The position numbers and the translations under genes were made by a program. From positions 2,415,155 through 2,479,154 of the forward strand of contig NZ_CP059059.1 in the NCBI RefSeq assembly GCF_014217855.1: 64,000 bases of DNA, written 5' to 3'. This document shows positions 44,801 to 54,068 of the stretch, one piece after another. Every line of letters begins with the position of its first letter. Position 1 is the stretch's first letter. The notes under the pieces are model-generated. The model did not search any database and was not told the origin of the DNA. It saw only the letters and a list, made by a program, of their open reading frames with translations. Source of the stretch: Synechococcus sp. HK01-R. Its GTDB lineage: Bacteria; Cyanobacteriota; Cyanobacteriia; PCC-6307; Cyanobiaceae.

Positions 44801-47527
44801 GATGATGAGATCAAAGGCGGCGGCGGCGGCGACCTGCTGGTTGGCGGCGAGAGCGGAGCCCTTGGCGACACGATCTACGGCGACTCGATTGCCGCGCGCA
44901 ATGCTGAGCTTCTGGCCCGTGCAGTGCGTGATGAGCAAGGGGCGATTGTTAGCACGATTGCACCGCTCAAGAGCGACCTTGGCTATGGCGTGGTCGTTGG
45001 TGGGGTGAACCCGCTGACCAACGAGCTGTTCAGCGCCGAGGAGCTGAGTGAGTTCAAGCAGTACATCGCGAACCTGCGCGTGGCGCCGGACGTGAATGAT
45101 CCGGGTAACCGCGGCCCAGTGCCGATCATGGTGACGATGCCATACACCGGTCCGACCGGTGATGACACGATCTACACCGGTGAACTGGCAGAAGCGCTGT
45201 CTGAGCTAGGCGGCTCCGCGAGCATCGATGAGGTGATCGCGCTGCGTCTGGAGAATGCGCAGCAGCTGAAATGGCTGTCTGACCAAAACGATGCTGAGGA
45301 AGCCGATGCAGAAGCCGATGCAGAAGCCGATGCAGAAGCCGATGCCGATGCGGCAGCTGATGCGGCAGCAGAAGCCGATGCCGATGCGGCAGCTGATGCG
45401 GCAGCAGAAGCTGGAGCAGAAGCTGATGCTCATGCCGGAGAAGCCGCTCCGTTGGATCTGGTCTTTGCTGACGGTGGTGATGACACCATCTACACCGATG
45501 GTGAAGTGTCCACGATGGTGTTTGGCGGTGCAGGCACCGACACCTTGAACAGCAGCCTGCGCGATGCGGCCCAGCATCTCGACGTTGACTCGTTGAACAG
45601 CTGGGGTGCCGACGGTGTTGTGACCGATGATTCGGGCATTACCGATCGCTTCTACTCGATGGAGCGAATGGTTCTGAGTGAATCTGGAGAGAACAGTGTT
45701 TCTGTGAATGAAGCAGAAGCACCGGTGGTCGTTGATTTCAACGGTGCCTATGGCGGTAAAGACGTCAAGATCACTGGTGTGAATGGAGGCGACAAGGCGC
45801 TGGTTGTCTCGAATGCCAATGTCTTTGATCTGACGGGCTCCAGTGATGACCGGATTCGCCTGGGCGGCAAGCTTGACTACGACGGAAAGTTGGATTCCAA
45901 TAAATCGGATGACAACTACCAGATCAGCTTCTCCGGCGAGAGCCTGACGATCTCTGGCCTGCAGACCGGCAATGCCAGCTTTAAGGATGCTGAGTGGGTT
46001 GAGTTTGACTACCAGGACACCCAGAATCCCTCTGGCGGTATTGTCTCTGAGTTCTATTACAAGGAGTTTGCCCAGAAGGCGCTGGATCTGGGCCTGAGTG
46101 TGGTGAAGGATCCCGTCTTTGACGGTGATGACAACAGCGAGCTCGTAATCCGTGCATTCGGCAATGAGGCCGAGCGTGGCAGCAAGTTCTTCCTCGCTGT
46201 GACGGCTGAATCGCTGCGGGATGCAAGCATCAGCACGCTTGATTTCACCGTTGACCTTGGTGAGACCTTTGGCAATGTGTTTGAACTGCAGGATAAAAAC
46301 ATCCACTTCACGGATGATCTTGCCGTTCAGCGCCGCGTCGAGGTGATCGAAGCGGAAAATGGCAGCAAGTCGATCCGCTTTGCTGGAGCTGGCCTGGAAG
46401 CTCTGGGTGCCGGTGAAGGGGTGTCAGCACAGAAGGTTCTGGCCTACGTGGGTCTGGAGCTGCGTGGTGACATCGAAGAGCTGATCAAGGCAGAGCGTAG
46501 TGCCGATGCCTATGGCTTCCAGAACAAGGAGAACTTCAGTGTTCCTCTCAACTTCTCTGTGGATGCCAATGTTGACAGCGTGGTCTGGGATGACCAGTAC
46601 TCGCTGCGCGATCTTGGCGGCCAGTACGCCATGCTCAACCCCGACCTCGAGGTGGTGGCGCGTTCTGCCGAAGCCGTGCTGACCGCCGCAGGCAGCTTTG
46701 ATCTCGGCACCAAGCGTGAAATCACCAAATCGGGTGAGGTTGAAATCAGCAACCTAGTGCGTCGTGGCGACACGATCATGCAGTCAAACACCTGGCAAAA
46801 CGACGGCGAATTCACCTTTGTCGACCTTGAAATCGATTCCATCAGCAGTGATGTGGTGGATGTGATGGCTCGATTCAGCTATGGCAGTGAGTCACTGGCA
46901 GAGCTGGGTTGGAGCGCCAAGGACGGAGAAGGATCAATCGCCCAGGTGACCACCACATTCAAGGTGACCGGTGAAGCTGGTGACGTGATCGACACCAGCG
47001 AGGCTGGCTACAAGCTGTCTGCCGATGGCGACTACCTGTGGGATACCACCCAGATGGAGGCGTTCCAAGTGAAGCACCTGGTCACGTATCAGGGTGACCT
47101 GAACTACGACGGTCGGGTTGGCATGAAGGATCTGGCAGCACTGGAGGCTGGTGCGCGTAGCGCTGGTAGCAGTGTGGCCCATGATGTGGATGCCAACTTT
47201 GATGGAGCGCTTGATATCAATGATCTGGCGATCATTGATATGGACTGGAACCAGTCTCTGCATCAAGGTGACCAGCTCTTTACTGGATCCACCAAGATCA
47301 GCATGGCTGAACTGTTCGAGCAGAACGGTCGCAGCTGGGATAGCAGCAACTTTGCGAACCAGAATGCGATTGAATCTGGAGCGCTGCAGCAGGCATCAGC
47401 CGGTCACGAGCGTGCCTTCCTTGATGAGATGGAGGGAGACAGCGGCGTGATGGCCGCTGGCTTGGACCAGACGGTGGTGTCGCTGTTCGAGGAGCAGACC
47501 CAGCAGTACGCGGAAACCACTGTCTGA
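41822..47527 (+). CDS. Giant animal-type haem peroxidase with RTX repeats and C-terminal dockerin
   Basis: The 1901-aa protein (ATG at 41822; a TTG at 41807 is possible) holds an animal haem peroxidase domain at about 110-800. Its distal His188 lies in GQYIDHGLDL, catalytic Arg428 in FSRFHND and proximal His556 in GFRVGHSQI. RTX nonapeptides follow (about 873-980: GGGNDIVDG, GGDGNDLLL, GGSGDDQLHG), then an Ala/Asp/Glu-rich linker (about 1157-1206). A beta-rich, cohesin-like region and a type I dockerin come next (about 1758-1812: DLNYDGRVGMKDL and DANFDGALDINDL, both perfect Ca-binding loops). No Sec signal is seen; RTX points to type I secretion. The gene is GC-richer than its neighbours. 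Confidence 0.93.
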   Translation: MDNINNNTNLDGETTDGLSDVFANEQDFLDQFGTQAEGLSFSESAVLKQSFSFSLADLSMLANKALNGDTRSLSSLANNEITPSSERSREALGLPLSDLDVALAEEGSGQDKFVRITEVNNYPGPGDISQGVDGEPVAGRMQLEGPDGRVLPNERVVSNTLMDQGTAFMPEQDGWNNMFMGVGQYIDHGLDLLNKGGQGTFKIPLPQDDPLYGLLPGPQELSLLPRGTSINTNPGEGEYMNTVTGWVDQNQLYGSDEVIHGYLREKDANGNMTAKMLSNKVSLERGYASGRDGDLPTFYDILVNNGADPDALDAVLKNPAYVAAHRALSEWDEKVRAGDPSVSGSPSRDGMMGHIQILTGSNAELQAAAGEAWVNPGAALPDSNQQLLGDASHLSGYSALSLAEHKISGDLRANENAQLTAFHTVFSRFHNDTVVAIHEALDQLPGDAASTPGLQELAALKASLNTVEGQAAVFDMARTVMNAGYQRMVYDQYVVGLAGGIPFGITEARADALTPDPAKLTPQPLNVNEHGYNGYQPEVRPSIGLEFSTAGFRVGHSQIYQELNGITVEKVEQTIKINDVITNSLVQAFIQPSSVEALGGPAGILAQNAMDRAQAVDTLMVDAVRDMLVGRINDLGAYNQARGNELGIPTLNEFRQNISNLYAATGVGNALGARASDVSSGLYEAGETEDLFAERLAPYQSWAEFGENLRDPSQLPLFMELYGGENASEENNLGLINVPLWLGGLAEKEVVTPTGEGNIPSLMGSTFTFIVQETFDRVQDPDLHYYKIDIPGTDILKQLGFQTFTPMIQTAMEHEAQLIHQDTFRTYQLDVLSEGESNFTAPEQEDFDGRGFNRLIIGNAQANTIVGSDADESSDDIRAGGGNDIVDGGKGEDWIYGQGGNDKLSGGNDNELDHLFGGDGNDLLLADNGSEDALFAEKGDDVLIRGNTGGMTDGGLGDDVLLGGSGDDQLHGDSGAEDAENKEGVDIIFGDKGDDEIKGGGGGDLLVGGESGALGDTIYGDSIAARNAELLARAVRDEQGAIVSTIAPLKSDLGYGVVVGGVNPLTNELFSAEELSEFKQYIANLRVAPDVNDPGNRGPVPIMVTMPYTGPTGDDTIYTGELAEALSELGGSASIDEVIALRLENAQQLKWLSDQNDAEEADAEADAEADAEADADAAADAAAEADADAAADAAAEAGAEADAHAGEAAPLDLVFADGGDDTIYTDGEVSTMVFGGAGTDTLNSSLRDAAQHLDVDSLNSWGADGVVTDDSGITDRFYSMERMVLSESGENSVSVNEAEAPVVVDFNGAYGGKDVKITGVNGGDKALVVSNANVFDLTGSSDDRIRLGGKLDYDGKLDSNKSDDNYQISFSGESLTISGLQTGNASFKDAEWVEFDYQDTQNPSGGIVSEFYYKEFAQKALDLGLSVVKDPVFDGDDNSELVIRAFGNEAERGSKFFLAVTAESLRDASISTLDFTVDLGETFGNVFELQDKNIHFTDDLAVQRRVEVIEAENGSKSIRFAGAGLEALGAGEGVSAQKVLAYVGLELRGDIEELIKAERSADAYGFQNKENFSVPLNFSVDANVDSVVWDDQYSLRDLGGQYAMLNPDLEVVARSAEAVLTAAGSFDLGTKREITKSGEVEISNLVRRGDTIMQSNTWQNDGEFTFVDLEIDSISSDVVDVMARFSYGSESLAELGWSAKDGEGSIAQVTTTFKVTGEAGDVIDTSEAGYKLSADGDYLWDTTQMEAFQVKHLVTYQGDLNYDGRVGMKDLAALEAGARSAGSSVAHDVDANFDGALDINDLAIIDMDWNQSLHQGDQLFTGSTKISMAELFEQNGRSWDSSNFANQNAIESGALQQASAGHERAFLDEMEGDSGVMAAGLDQTVVSLFEEQTQQYAETTV
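45293..45430 (+). repeat. Short repeats encoding an Ala/Asp/Glu linker
   Basis: Variants of GAAGCCGATGCA and GCGGCAGCTGAT recur in tandem, coding for EADAEADADAAADAAAEADA-type sequence within the peroxidase. All are multiples of three, so repeat-number change keeps frame. The linker separates the RTX part from the C-terminal beta-rich region. Confidence 0.85.
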
Positions 47528-47618
47528 TGGCAGTGGGGCGGCCATGGCGGAGGGTTCCCGCTGCCATGGCCGTTTGCCTAGGCCAAGGGACCATTTGACA
47601 AACACAAACGTGAGACAC

Positions 47619-47644
47619 ACCGGGCACTCGCCCGGTTTTTTTTT
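47619..47644 (+). terminator. Rho-independent terminator after the peroxidase gene
   Basis: The stem ACCGGGC / GCCCGGT (7 bp, GC-rich) has a four-base loop ACTC, and the run of nine T starts with the last stem base. It lies 92 bp after the peroxidase stop and isolates that gene from the next one. Confidence 0.85.
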
Positions 47645-47769
47645 GATACCGAAAACCAGTGGACTGTGCGAAATACGCGGAAAGGCCAGTGTTTTGAGGC
47701 ACTGTGGCGTTCTCGTTAAGATGATGGGTGGACAGTCATGGGGCCGCGTCAGGCGGAAAAGATGCACCT

Positions 47770-50700
47770 ATGGGTTTGGCCGCCACCCTAAATGAACAGT
47801 CAGGCGGTCAGATCATCGACCTGATTGAAGACAACATTCTGTCAGCGCCTGAACTGAGCGAGCCCTTGCTTGCGGTGCTCGACCAAGACTTTGGAGCCTC
47901 ATCCCTCCAGGCTCTGTCCAAGCCGCTAGAACTACCAGATATCGAAGTCGCGAGTACAAATTTCGACTGGTCACTCATGGATGGTGCCGTCGATCTTCTT
48001 AACAGCAATCCCGGCATTACCGCAATCGAGCCTGCAGCCTCGAAAAACCTAATTAATTATGAGAGCCTTGAGTTGGGTGATCAGCTAACTGGCTTAGCGA
48101 TAAGCGACAATCCCGCCGAAGTTCTCCCTAACCTGGTTAACGCAAATCTGCCACCACTACTCGAAGAGGCGTTCAGGTCGGATCAGCTTCTTACCCAGTC
48201 AGGAAGCAGGGATGGAGATCTATCGAGAGATACACAGCTTCCGAATCCCAAGGTCGATGAGGTCACGATTACTGACTCCCTTGAACTCCAGTCGCCAGTC
48301 ATTAAAGTTGAAGAGCAGAGCTTCACACTACTCGAGGATCAAGCTTTTAGCATTGCCCTCGACGATCTATTCCCACTGGCTGAAGAGTTGGTTTCTGTTG
48401 AACTTCTGCCAATTGGAGATTCAGACAATGACTGGTTGAATGTTGAGAAGCGACGGCCCGACTCGACATTAGTTGAGCGCGTTGTGATCGAAACCTTGTT
48501 TCGCACTGAGAGTGGACAACTTCTTAAAGCCGGGGAGATTAGAGAATTGCAACCTGGAACAAATATTCATGCAGACCTAGTAGTTACCGACACACGCAAT
48601 TCTGGGCTAGGACTGATTGGTCTAGAAGTTGATTTGGACTGGTCATCGCAGGCTGCACAATTAAAGGACGTCATGATTTCTCCAAGCTTGCCGCTGTTCA
48701 AGCATGGTGGTGTTGTGGATGCGTCTGCTGGGCGATTGTCCGGTCTCGTTGCAGCTTCGCTTCCCAGCTCAGGAACTGGATCGGTGTTAGGGGATGAGTG
48801 GCAAGATCTGTTCGCCAGTCTAAGTTTTGAAATTGGAGACAATATTGCTGAAGGCCTAAATATGGAGATAACGCCCATCAAGATGCCCACAAGCAAAAAT
48901 CAGCCTCTTAGTCAACAACAGGTGCTGACAATTGGCAGCAGAGATGATGCCATCCTCGTGGTCCATGGATTGGCTGATCAAGGATTAGTGGGTGTGCAGC
49001 AAACCCTCATCGATGCTTTAGATGCTTCAGGAGCCCGTTGGCAAAAAGAAGTGTCTCTGTTGATCGAGAATGTTAATGACGCACCAGAGGCCATCACGCT
49101 CCCACCACTACTGGCTTTGGAGGACGAACCCTTTAGCCTAGACCTCACAACAGCCTTTTCCGATTCAGATCTTGAATATGGCGATAAGCTGAGTTTTCAT
49201 TTGGTTGATGTTACAGCCGACTGGTTACAGATTGATCAAACATCAGGGGTTCTAAGTGGACAGCCAGATCAAACTGAGGTTGGAACCTGGAAGTTGCAGA
49301 TCGAGGCAAGAGACCTTAGTGGCGCCTCTGCAAGACAATGGATAGACCTTACAGTTCAGAATGTCAATGACGCCCCTCAGTGGAATGGCAACGATCTTCC
49401 TCTGATGTTACTAAGGGAAAATCAGTCATTTTCGATTCGTCTACCAGAAAATCTATTTACCGATGAAGATGAGGGAGATCAACTTCAATATACCCTAAGC
49501 ATAGAGGGAGAGAATACCGATTTAGATTGGATTCAACTTAATCCTATTGAGGCTATTCTGAACGGAACAGCCCCACTAGCAAATGGAGAAATACTAACTC
49601 TGACCATAAGCGCAACAGATCTCCAGGGAGAGTCAGCAGCTATTCCGCTACAAATTCAGGTTGTTGATAAGATGTTCAATCGACCACCATATCTAATGGG
49701 TGAACCCCCCATTGATTTACGCATCCAAGAAGGTGAGAGTGTAACCTTTGACCTTTTGTCATACTTTGGTGATGACGATATCTTACTCGGTGATACCCTA
49801 AACTTTGAAATTGAAGCACCAGATTGGATGGAGTTTGATCCTGCCAAATCTGTGGTGTCAGGTGTACCTCAGAACGAAAGTGTTGGAAAACACACCGTTA
49901 GTTTTCGGGCTTTTGATGACCATGGGGCTTTTGCAGTTGCATCGTTCGAGCTAACTGTAGACAATGTCAATCAAGCCCCTGTCCGTCTTGGACCATCCCA
50001 GGATGCGCAACTAATCAACACAGGTGATGTATTCAGATTAGATCTGAATGAAATCTTCAGCGATGCTGACAGTTTACACGGTGATTCACTCTCATACAGT
50101 CTACGCGTAAGAAGTACCTCGAGCGTTGGCTTGCCCAATTGGCTGACCTGGAACTCGGGCACTGGTAAACTTGAACTATCTCCGGGGTCAGATGACAGAG
50201 GATTGTTAACACTAGACTTTAATGCGACAGATCAAAGTGGTGAGACTATCGGCTATCAACTTAATCTTGGCATCATCTCTGACTCAGGAATCACAGAAGT
50301 AAATCAGGCTATTGAGCAACTAAGGATTAAGCAAGGGCAAACAGGCATACTGAGTCTTCAAGATGCATTTATACGCGTCCGGGAAACCGAGCAGATTGAT
50401 TATAGCTTTGAGCTTCTTCGACGAGACAACAACGGTGAGTACCTTTCCGTTGACGAGTCGGATACTGATTGGATCACAATCGTTGATCGTGCATCCCTAC
50501 CAGTTGAAAGGGAAGACAGACTGATTATTGAGCCGGTTTTGAGATTATTGGAGACCGGAGAACAGCTAGACATCGAAGAACTGGCCAATCTTCAGGCAGG
50601 TGATGAAGTTGAGCTTTCAATTAATGTCTCCGATCTTCGTTCTTTGACTGACATTGTAGGTCTTGTTGGTCTCGACATTGATCTCTCTTGGAAAGGCCTA

Positions 50701-53700
50701 ACTCTTTCAACGGATAACCCAACAGATCTGAAGCAAGCTATTAATGAGGCTCTCCCTTTATTCCGTTCAGTTGAGCAGTCATCAACTCGTGATCAATCTC
50801 TTCGTATCAGTGCCGCAAGTCTCCCGTCATTCGGTCTCGGAGAAATGCTGGGTGATGAACCCGGAGAATCATTTTTAAAAATCAACCTTACTTTAGACGA
50901 TCCGTTAGAACCAATCGAGATTATGCTTAAACTGAACGATGAGGATAGTGGTGGTCTAGGGTACGGCCTAGCAGACGGGACCAGTGCCGATGACCTTCTC
51001 AGCATAATCAACTTGAGTAATACACCTATTTATGAACTACACGTAAATACTTCGGAACAAGTAGATGGCCTGTATGCACTTAAGATTAAAGCCAGTTCGT
51101 CCAATGATTCAGTCAGTCAAGTGGTTCCATTTACTATTGGACCCGGCGTCAATCTACCGCCTTTGATCAAAGCAAGACCTACCAGTCTAAAACCTGATGA
51201 TAATAGAATTCATCGACTTGACCTGGGTTCACTATTCCAAGATTTGGATGGCGACAGCCTGAGTTACAGCCTGTCGCTTACAAGCGAGAATTCGCAACAC
51301 AAACAAATTCTTCGTGATAGCGTTCAGGTTATATATAGCAATGGACATGCTGATCTTGAGTTTAATGTGCCTGGGTTAGAGGAGCCGGTGACCGGTTCCG
51401 TGACAATCATGGCTAGTGATGGGGTTCGATCGGTCAACCAGACCATAGAAATAGTTCTGATTCCTAGAAGCCAGTACGTGCCCTTATTTGCAGACCCGTC
51501 CCATCCTGCTGTTTCAACGAATCAGCTTGTTGGTCTTGGCGATCTATTTTCTGCCAGGAAAATAGAGTTCCAGGATACAGCTGATGAGGTGTCTCTCGTC
51601 CTTCGCTCAGAGGATACTATAGACCTTAAGTTTTCGAATAACTTTATTACCCTTACCGGCCTATCAACACCGCAAGTCAGATTTCTAGAAGCAAACATTC
51701 TCTCCAGGCCGGAGGGAGATATTCAAGGATATCCTCTGATAATTCCAATCTCTAAGCTATCTAGTTTACTACAGGATCCTTCCGATGGATTTAACCTCAA
51801 CTGGCTAGAGCTCGTCGCACCAAGTCAGGCAGGCCAGTCACTTAATATCCAGATATCAACACTAAGTCATGTAATTGGAGACAATAATGGCGCGCTATAT
51901 GGAATCAGTCAAGGGAACAGTGAAGAAGCTGTTCTGATGACAACTTCTACAAATACTCCAAGATTCCTTACGCAAACAACGCAGCGTTATCTTTCGGGTA
52001 TAGTGGATCAGGGGGTGGGTAGTGCTGCTACTAAACCTAATGAATTAACCACCTTGGTTGCATGGAAGAACAAGGAGAATTTTGATTCATCCTTGGAAGG
52101 AAACCTTCGTGATTTGTCGTCTGTTGTTAGCATAGGCATCTCATCCAACAATGCCAACTTGATTGACAATAGTCTTGAGAAGACTCAATCAAGTGATTAC
52201 ATAATTACGAACCTGACTGTGATATCTGCCGATGATGCTATCTTTGGAGATTCCGATGTTCTCGAAGGAGTTAATAGTGACGTTGAATTGGCTGAGTCAT
52301 GGGATCCGATCAGTTTTACTATTTCCAAGGCGCCTGGTGCTGATAACCTCGTCGATATTGACACGGTGCGTGAAGGTGTGCAGGTGCAATTAGAAATCGA
52401 TTTGTCGAGATCTGGTGTACGAGAAGAAGATCTAAACGCCTACCGGAAGTTTGTAGCACCCGAAACGATCGTAGCGGCAAATGGGCTGGGCTTAGTTTTA
52501 CGAGATCTCGACGGCCAACCAATTACATCCTCTGGTTGGTATGATTTCACTCAACGCCTTGATGGTGACGGCAATCCAGTTGGCGACGGGGCTCAGTTTG
52601 TAGTTGAGACAATTGATGGTCAGCGTATGATTAGCAAGATTGTCTTAACCCTTACGGATAATAGTTTTGGGGATAATAATCTGAATTTTGGAGTTATTGA
52701 TGATCCTGGAATGCCAGTGAAGCTTACACGTAAACCAACGCCAGTTACGTACGCCAATACTGACAGCCGCGGATTAGTTCCATTAACTTCGAATATCCCT
52801 AATACGCAAAACATTGACTCGGATCAACTACCCGAGTTCGTAAATGACTATGAAAGTTATGGAGAAGTAGCGGAGCCTGATACTCAGAATCTAGACCCAA
52901 GTTCGCCAAACACTTCGATTAACAGTGATGACACAACTATTGAACGTACGCTTGATTCAAATGACTCTCGACCATTAACTCCATCTGGCAAAGGTCGTGG
53001 ATCGAATAATGTGTCTCAAGGGAACCGACCATCGCTGACTGGTTTGAGCGTTAATTCTCAGCAAAACAGTGAGAGTCTTGGTGCCGCAGGTTCACGCTTT
53101 TCTGTAGATACTGTCAACGGATCTAGTTCTTCAACTAGTGATGGCTCACTAAAGAATACAAACGCAAAACCCAATGGATCTGGTTCTCCGCCTAGCGATG
53201 ACTCACTGGAGAATATAAACCCAAAATCCAACGACTCTCCAATTCGGCGAAGTGACCAAAGATCATCATTGAAGCCGCTTACGGCAGGCACACGTTCAAC
53301 TCCATCTCAGGCTCCCATGAGTTCGCGTACTACTGCACTCGATGAAGCATCAAGTGCAATCCAAGCCTTATTTAACCGTCTGATCAGTGAAGTTGATAGC
53401 CCGACGGCACTCGGAGGAATCATGTTAGGAATGATCCTAACTCCAAATGGTGCCGAAAGGGGTCTACGCTCACTCTTGGATTCAGGTATTGGTAAACCTG
53501 TTTCCATTCAACATCGTAATGCCGAACTTCAAGCTGATTGGGCATTTCGGTTCGAAGGAATAGGTGGTGATCAAACCTACTTGTCAATCCGACTTACGGG
53601 TGGACGACTGGTCGTTTCTCGACTCAATACTGAATCTGAAGAATTCCAAGCACAAAATGGAACGACATTGATCAATACGGCGAGCATGCCACAAGCAGCC

Positions 53701-54006
53701 CTTTGGAAACTGCTAAGTCATGTCACAAATCCTGGAGATTTTGTTTCCCAAGTCCATTCTTGGATAGAGCAGTTGTTGCTCCAACCTCTCGACGAAATAG
53801 AGCACTCATGGATTGTTTGGTATGATAAGATATTTAATGATTGCAAAGAGTCGCCTGATCCTAAAATAAGGTCATTGTTTTCGCATTTTCGACAGGATTT
53901 GTCGGTTGCCAATGGAGTTGATCCTAGTTATGCTGATGCTCTGATGCTTGTTCAACTTCTTGACTGCCATATTAAACTGGGGTTCTCGGTAGTGGAATTC
54001 TTATGA
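47770..54006 (+). CDS. Giant cadherin-like/cohesin-like surface protein (about 2078 aa)
   Basis: The start is uncertain: ATG at 47770 (MGLAATLNEQSGGQ) or an upstream GTG at 47728. Dystroglycan-type cadherin-like (CADG/He_PIG) domains recur at about residues 433-750, each with patterns such as DWLQIDQTSGVLSGQP and ending VQNVNDAP/VDNVNQAP. Two mutually similar segments (about 229-373 and 911-1057), with DLVVTDTRNSGLGLIGLEVD and SINVSDLRSLTDIVGLVGLD, resemble cohesin-like folds. A Ser/Asn-rich stretch (about 1690-1870) precedes a globular C-terminal domain. No signal peptide or RTX repeat is seen. The adjacent type I exporter is the probable export route. Probably an adhesin or scaffold. Confidence 0.85.
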   Translation: MGLAATLNEQSGGQIIDLIEDNILSAPELSEPLLAVLDQDFGASSLQALSKPLELPDIEVASTNFDWSLMDGAVDLLNSNPGITAIEPAASKNLINYESLELGDQLTGLAISDNPAEVLPNLVNANLPPLLEEAFRSDQLLTQSGSRDGDLSRDTQLPNPKVDEVTITDSLELQSPVIKVEEQSFTLLEDQAFSIALDDLFPLAEELVSVELLPIGDSDNDWLNVEKRRPDSTLVERVVIETLFRTESGQLLKAGEIRELQPGTNIHADLVVTDTRNSGLGLIGLEVDLDWSSQAAQLKDVMISPSLPLFKHGGVVDASAGRLSGLVAASLPSSGTGSVLGDEWQDLFASLSFEIGDNIAEGLNMEITPIKMPTSKNQPLSQQQVLTIGSRDDAILVVHGLADQGLVGVQQTLIDALDASGARWQKEVSLLIENVNDAPEAITLPPLLALEDEPFSLDLTTAFSDSDLEYGDKLSFHLVDVTADWLQIDQTSGVLSGQPDQTEVGTWKLQIEARDLSGASARQWIDLTVQNVNDAPQWNGNDLPLMLLRENQSFSIRLPENLFTDEDEGDQLQYTLSIEGENTDLDWIQLNPIEAILNGTAPLANGEILTLTISATDLQGESAAIPLQIQVVDKMFNRPPYLMGEPPIDLRIQEGESVTFDLLSYFGDDDILLGDTLNFEIEAPDWMEFDPAKSVVSGVPQNESVGKHTVSFRAFDDHGAFAVASFELTVDNVNQAPVRLGPSQDAQLINTGDVFRLDLNEIFSDADSLHGDSLSYSLRVRSTSSVGLPNWLTWNSGTGKLELSPGSDDRGLLTLDFNATDQSGETIGYQLNLGIISDSGITEVNQAIEQLRIKQGQTGILSLQDAFIRVRETEQIDYSFELLRRDNNGEYLSVDESDTDWITIVDRASLPVEREDRLIIEPVLRLLETGEQLDIEELANLQAGDEVELSINVSDLRSLTDIVGLVGLDIDLSWKGLTLSTDNPTDLKQAINEALPLFRSVEQSSTRDQSLRISAASLPSFGLGEMLGDEPGESFLKINLTLDDPLEPIEIMLKLNDEDSGGLGYGLADGTSADDLLSIINLSNTPIYELHVNTSEQVDGLYALKIKASSSNDSVSQVVPFTIGPGVNLPPLIKARPTSLKPDDNRIHRLDLGSLFQDLDGDSLSYSLSLTSENSQHKQILRDSVQVIYSNGHADLEFNVPGLEEPVTGSVTIMASDGVRSVNQTIEIVLIPRSQYVPLFADPSHPAVSTNQLVGLGDLFSARKIEFQDTADEVSLVLRSEDTIDLKFSNNFITLTGLSTPQVRFLEANILSRPEGDIQGYPLIIPISKLSSLLQDPSDGFNLNWLELVAPSQAGQSLNIQISTLSHVIGDNNGALYGISQGNSEEAVLMTTSTNTPRFLTQTTQRYLSGIVDQGVGSAATKPNELTTLVAWKNKENFDSSLEGNLRDLSSVVSIGISSNNANLIDNSLEKTQSSDYIITNLTVISADDAIFGDSDVLEGVNSDVELAESWDPISFTISKAPGADNLVDIDTVREGVQVQLEIDLSRSGVREEDLNAYRKFVAPETIVAANGLGLVLRDLDGQPITSSGWYDFTQRLDGDGNPVGDGAQFVVETIDGQRMISKIVLTLTDNSFGDNNLNFGVIDDPGMPVKLTRKPTPVTYANTDSRGLVPLTSNIPNTQNIDSDQLPEFVNDYESYGEVAEPDTQNLDPSSPNTSINSDDTTIERTLDSNDSRPLTPSGKGRGSNNVSQGNRPSLTGLSVNSQQNSESLGAAGSRFSVDTVNGSSSSTSDGSLKNTNAKPNGSGSPPSDDSLENINPKSNDSPIRRSDQRSSLKPLTAGTRSTPSQAPMSSRTTALDEASSAIQALFNRLISEVDSPTALGGIMLGMILTPNGAERGLRSLLDSGIGKPVSIQHRNAELQADWAFRFEGIGGDQTYLSIRLTGGRLVVSRLNTESEEFQAQNGTTLINTASMPQAALWKLLSHVTNPGDFVSQVHSWIEQLLLQPLDEIEHSWIVWYDKIFNDCKESPDPKIRSLFSHFRQDLSVANGVDPSYADALMLVQLLDCHIKLGFSVVEFL

Positions 54007-54068
54007 TCGCTAATTTAGTTGTTCGCTTTAAGCAAATCTAACACCTAAATTGCGTTAGATATCTCATC

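Noticed and set aside
41873..47266. Several long minus-strand frames opposite the haem peroxidase gene
   Set aside because: They mirror the repeat and RTX sequence of a clearly coding plus strand and have shadow composition.
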